Of a stretch of 64,000 nucleotides of DNA, positions 62,302-64,000 are shown in pieces. The position numbers were made by a program, and so were the translations under genes. This stretch comes from Flagellimonas aequoris (lineage in GTDB: Bacteria > Bacteroidota > Bacteroidia > Flavobacteriales > Flavobacteriaceae), in contig NZ_QXFJ01000030.1 in assembly GCF_003584165.1 (NCBI RefSeq), forward strand, positions 846,222-910,221, read 5' to 3'. A model generated the notes under the pieces. That model was not told the DNA's origin, ran no database searches, and saw only the letters and a list, made by a program, of their open reading frames with translations. Position 1 is the stretch's first letter. Each line of letters starts with the position of its first letter.

Positions 62302-63846
62302 CTATTCGTAGTATTTTCCTCCCCTTATGTTGTTGTGCTCGGGCATTTCCATGTCCCCGTCGATACCTTCATCGATCTGGTCCCACCCCTTTTTCAGGAT
62401 GCGCTCGACCATATTGTAATTGTACGCACCATATTCCGCGGCACGCCTACAGGCACCGTCAAGACGTTCCCTTCCGTACTTTTTGGCAAGGTGGAGCACG
62501 CCCAGACAGGACTTATAGGATTGTTCCGGGTGTTGCTTCTTCTCCAGGATGGCAATGATGTACCCTTTACAGTGTCCGCCGATATCGCTTGCCCAATCGA
62601 TGAACTTTTCACTGCTCCACTCGCTTATGAAACGATGGTGCGAGGGCATATGGTCGGCCAAGGTGGTATAGCCGTATTTCTTCCTGTTCCTTGTATGTAC
62701 GGCGAACCTTTCGTGCTTATGGTAGATCTCGACGATACTGTCGGTATAGACCAGCTTGACCTGTTTGCCTATATGCCTGTAGGGCACGCTGTAATAATGC
62801 TTGTCCTTCCCAAAATAAACATGGCTGTTCTTGTGTACGGTGGCCTGGGCATAGCGTTTTACCTCATAGCGTTTCGCCGGTAACGGCATCAGTTCGTCCT
62901 TCTCGATCTCCATAAAAAGCGAACACCTGGAATATTCCCTTCCCCTGAACGACATTGCGTTGTGTTTTTCCAACAGTTCCCTTATCGCGATGTTGATATC
63001 GGTCATGCTATGGAAGACCTGGTTCCGTAAAGGGGCGAACACCCTGGTGTAGATTATCTTCACGGCGTTCTCCACTATGGCCTTGTCCCTTGGCCTATAG
63101 GTACGTGTGGGCAGTACTGCCGTTTCGTAGTGTTCGGCAAAGTCGGCGAACACCTCGTTGACCTTGGGCTCGTAACGGCTGCTCTTGGTAACCGCCGACT
63201 TAAGGTTGTCCGGCACCAAGGCCTTTGGTACGCCGCCGTAGAACCATAGTGCGTTCTCGGTGCAGCGGATGAAGTCCTCCAGTTTTTGGCTTGCACAGGC
63301 CTCTACATAAGTGTATTGGCTGCTACCGAGTATACACACGAACACCTCCAGTTCCTTCAGTTCACCGGTGTCCCTGTCAACAATATGGAGTTTCTTTCCC
63401 GTGAAGTCTATAAAGAGCTTGTCGCCGGCCTTGTGCTCCATGTGCATTACCGGAGAGGTCTCCTTGCGCCATTCGGCGTACCAATACTTGAACTGTGAGA
63501 GCTTGAAGCCATCGGGGTGCTTGGCATAATATTCTTCCCATAACAATTGTCTGGTCACCCCGGTCTTGCGAAGCTCTTTGTCAAAATAGGGAAAGTACTG
63601 CCTTAAGGTCAGCAAACGTTGGCTCTTGCGCTTTTGCCCGTCCTTAAAAAGGTTGTGGAGTTCCTCTAGGGTCATCTTCTCCACTTCGTAGGCGGTAAAA
63701 CGGTACCGCCTGAAGAATTCGATGTACTTCCTGACCGTGACACGGGATATGCCCAATTGTTGGCTTATCCCACGCTTGCTCGTACCGGAGGTGTACAGTT
63801 TGTAAATCAGTTTTGTTTTTCGCATGTCTATCTGCTTGTTCGCCAT
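62302..63846 (-). CDS. istA: IstA, IS21-family transposase
   Basis: The 514-residue protein starts at ATG 63846 (MANKQIDMRKTKLIYKLYTSG), with a helix-turn-helix for DNA binding (GISQQLGISRVTVRKYIEFF). The DDE integrase core is KLFIDFTGKKL (first D), VPDNLKSAV (second D) and KAIVENAVKIIYTRV (E), all intact. The C-terminal part (KLVYTDSIVEIYHKHERF) is the usual beta-rich domain. A longer start at 63870 is open, but adds only nine residues. It lies about 150 bases from the right IS end. Confidence 0.95.
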   Translation of the reverse strand: MANKQIDMRKTKLIYKLYTSGTSKRGISQQLGISRVTVRKYIEFFRRYRFTAYEVEKMTLEELHNLFKDGQKRKSQRLLTLRQYFPYFDKELRKTGVTRQLLWEEYYAKHPDGFKLSQFKYWYAEWRKETSPVMHMEHKAGDKLFIDFTGKKLHIVDRDTGELKELEVFVCILGSSQYTYVEACASQKLEDFIRCTENALWFYGGVPKALVPDNLKSAVTKSSRYEPKVNEVFADFAEHYETAVLPTRTYRPRDKAIVENAVKIIYTRVFAPLRNQVFHSMTDINIAIRELLEKHNAMSFRGREYSRCSLFMEIEKDELMPLPAKRYEVKRYAQATVHKNSHVYFGKDKHYYSVPYRHIGKQVKLVYTDSIVEIYHKHERFAVHTRNRKKYGYTTLADHMPSHHRFISEWSSEKFIDWASDIGGHCKGYIIAILEKKQHPEQSYKSCLGVLHLAKKYGRERLDGACRRAAEYGAYNYNMVERILKKGWDQIDEGIDGDMEMPEHNNIRGGKYYE

Positions 63847-63901
63847 GGTGCTTTTTAACAAAAAAAGCACTTAGACTTTTTACAGATAGATCTAATCTAA
63901 A

Positions 63902-63971
63902 GGTGGGTCACTTTGGCCCGGCGGGGGTGGGTCACTTTCGTCCGGCCAGCTATGGTCACTTTAACCCGGCG
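63902..63971. repeat. IS21 right-end repeats (three copies)
   Basis: GGTGGGTCACTTTGGCCCGG (63902-63921), a second GGTGGGTCACTTT-N-CCGG copy (63926-63946) and GGTCACTTTAACCCGG (from 63954) repeat the same motif. They are the binding sites of the IstA transposase. Confidence 0.85.
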
Positions 63972-64000
63972 AGGGTGGTATACTATGTCCGGCGTTTCCA

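Larger units (their letters stand above)
61449..64000. mobile_element. IS21-family insertion sequence, complete
   Basis: The element has istA and istB in the usual order on the minus strand and terminal inverted repeats: the left end begins TGGATAAGCCGG (61449-61460) and the right end is CCGGCGTTTCCA (63989-64000), the reverse of TGGAAACGCCGG, so 10 of 12 bases agree. Internal multiple end-repeats of the type GGTCACTTT-N-CCGG occur at 63902, 63926 and 63954 and, on the other strand, at 61457 and 61479, as known for IS21. The length is about 2552 bases. The right end is the last base of the window. Confidence 0.85.

Overview
The window looks like a member of the Bacteroidota, most likely the family Flavobacteriaceae. 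The AT-rich sequence uses promoters of the Bacteroidetes type (TTG or TTTG about 19-20 bases before TAnnTTTG, for example at 392-421 and 2791-2822). It carries a CTnDOT-type conjugation operon (Tra proteins with the DUF4133/DUF4134 and TraJ/K/M/N/O/Q families), and its start regions lack strong Shine-Dalgarno sites.

Layout. (1) 1-2704 is ordinary chromosome: the 3' end of fmt, an HU gene, a YqgE/AlgH protein, a class IV PLP enzyme and a START-like protein. (2) 2791-2987 is a tRNA-Met locus with one truncated and one complete tandem copy. It is the likely chromosomal edge of a large integrative conjugative element (ICE) that fills the rest of the window. (3) 3408-15152 is an accessory island of probable defence and conflict genes: a two-gene operon of a restriction-endonuclease-like protein and a helical-repeat protein, a trypsin-like protease with an HNH-like zinc protein, a three-gene hipB-hipS-hipT-like toxin-antitoxin locus with palindromic operators, a RadC-family protein, and a two-gene operon ending in a membrane protein. 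(4) 15335-33676 holds DNA-processing genes of the ICE: a very large methyltransferase-helicase (DarB-like), an M23 peptidase, Toprim primase-like proteins, the coupling ATPase (mobC), small regulators, the relaxase (mobB) and its accessory protein (mobA). (5) 33677-34566 is an 890-base non-coding region with inverted repeats and a 76-base tandem repeat, and is the best oriT candidate. (6) 34567-46996 is the transfer operon, traA to traQ, building the type IV secretion channel. Its last gene is a giant TraQ-like lipoprotein with about eight tandem domains. (7) 48187-57336 is an AT-richer cargo block between two decayed transposase genes: a fusion of a periplasmic-binding domain to TolC, a membrane-fusion lipoprotein, an RND pump and a potassium-channel-like protein. 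A SulP anion transporter follows. (8) 59400-64000 has gene fragments, an excisionase-like protein, a replication-initiator-like protein with an apparent nonsense codon, a DnaC-like ATPase and a complete IS21-family element whose right end coincides with the last base of the window.

The genes work together as follows. Relaxase, MobA and oriT prepare the DNA, MobC couples it to the TraG/J/K/M/N channel, the large methylase-helicase may protect incoming DNA, and the left-end island and the efflux block are the cargo. No site-specific integrase is visible, so the far end of the element, probably with the integrase, lies outside the window. All family assignments were made by reading the sequence and none was confirmed by a database search.
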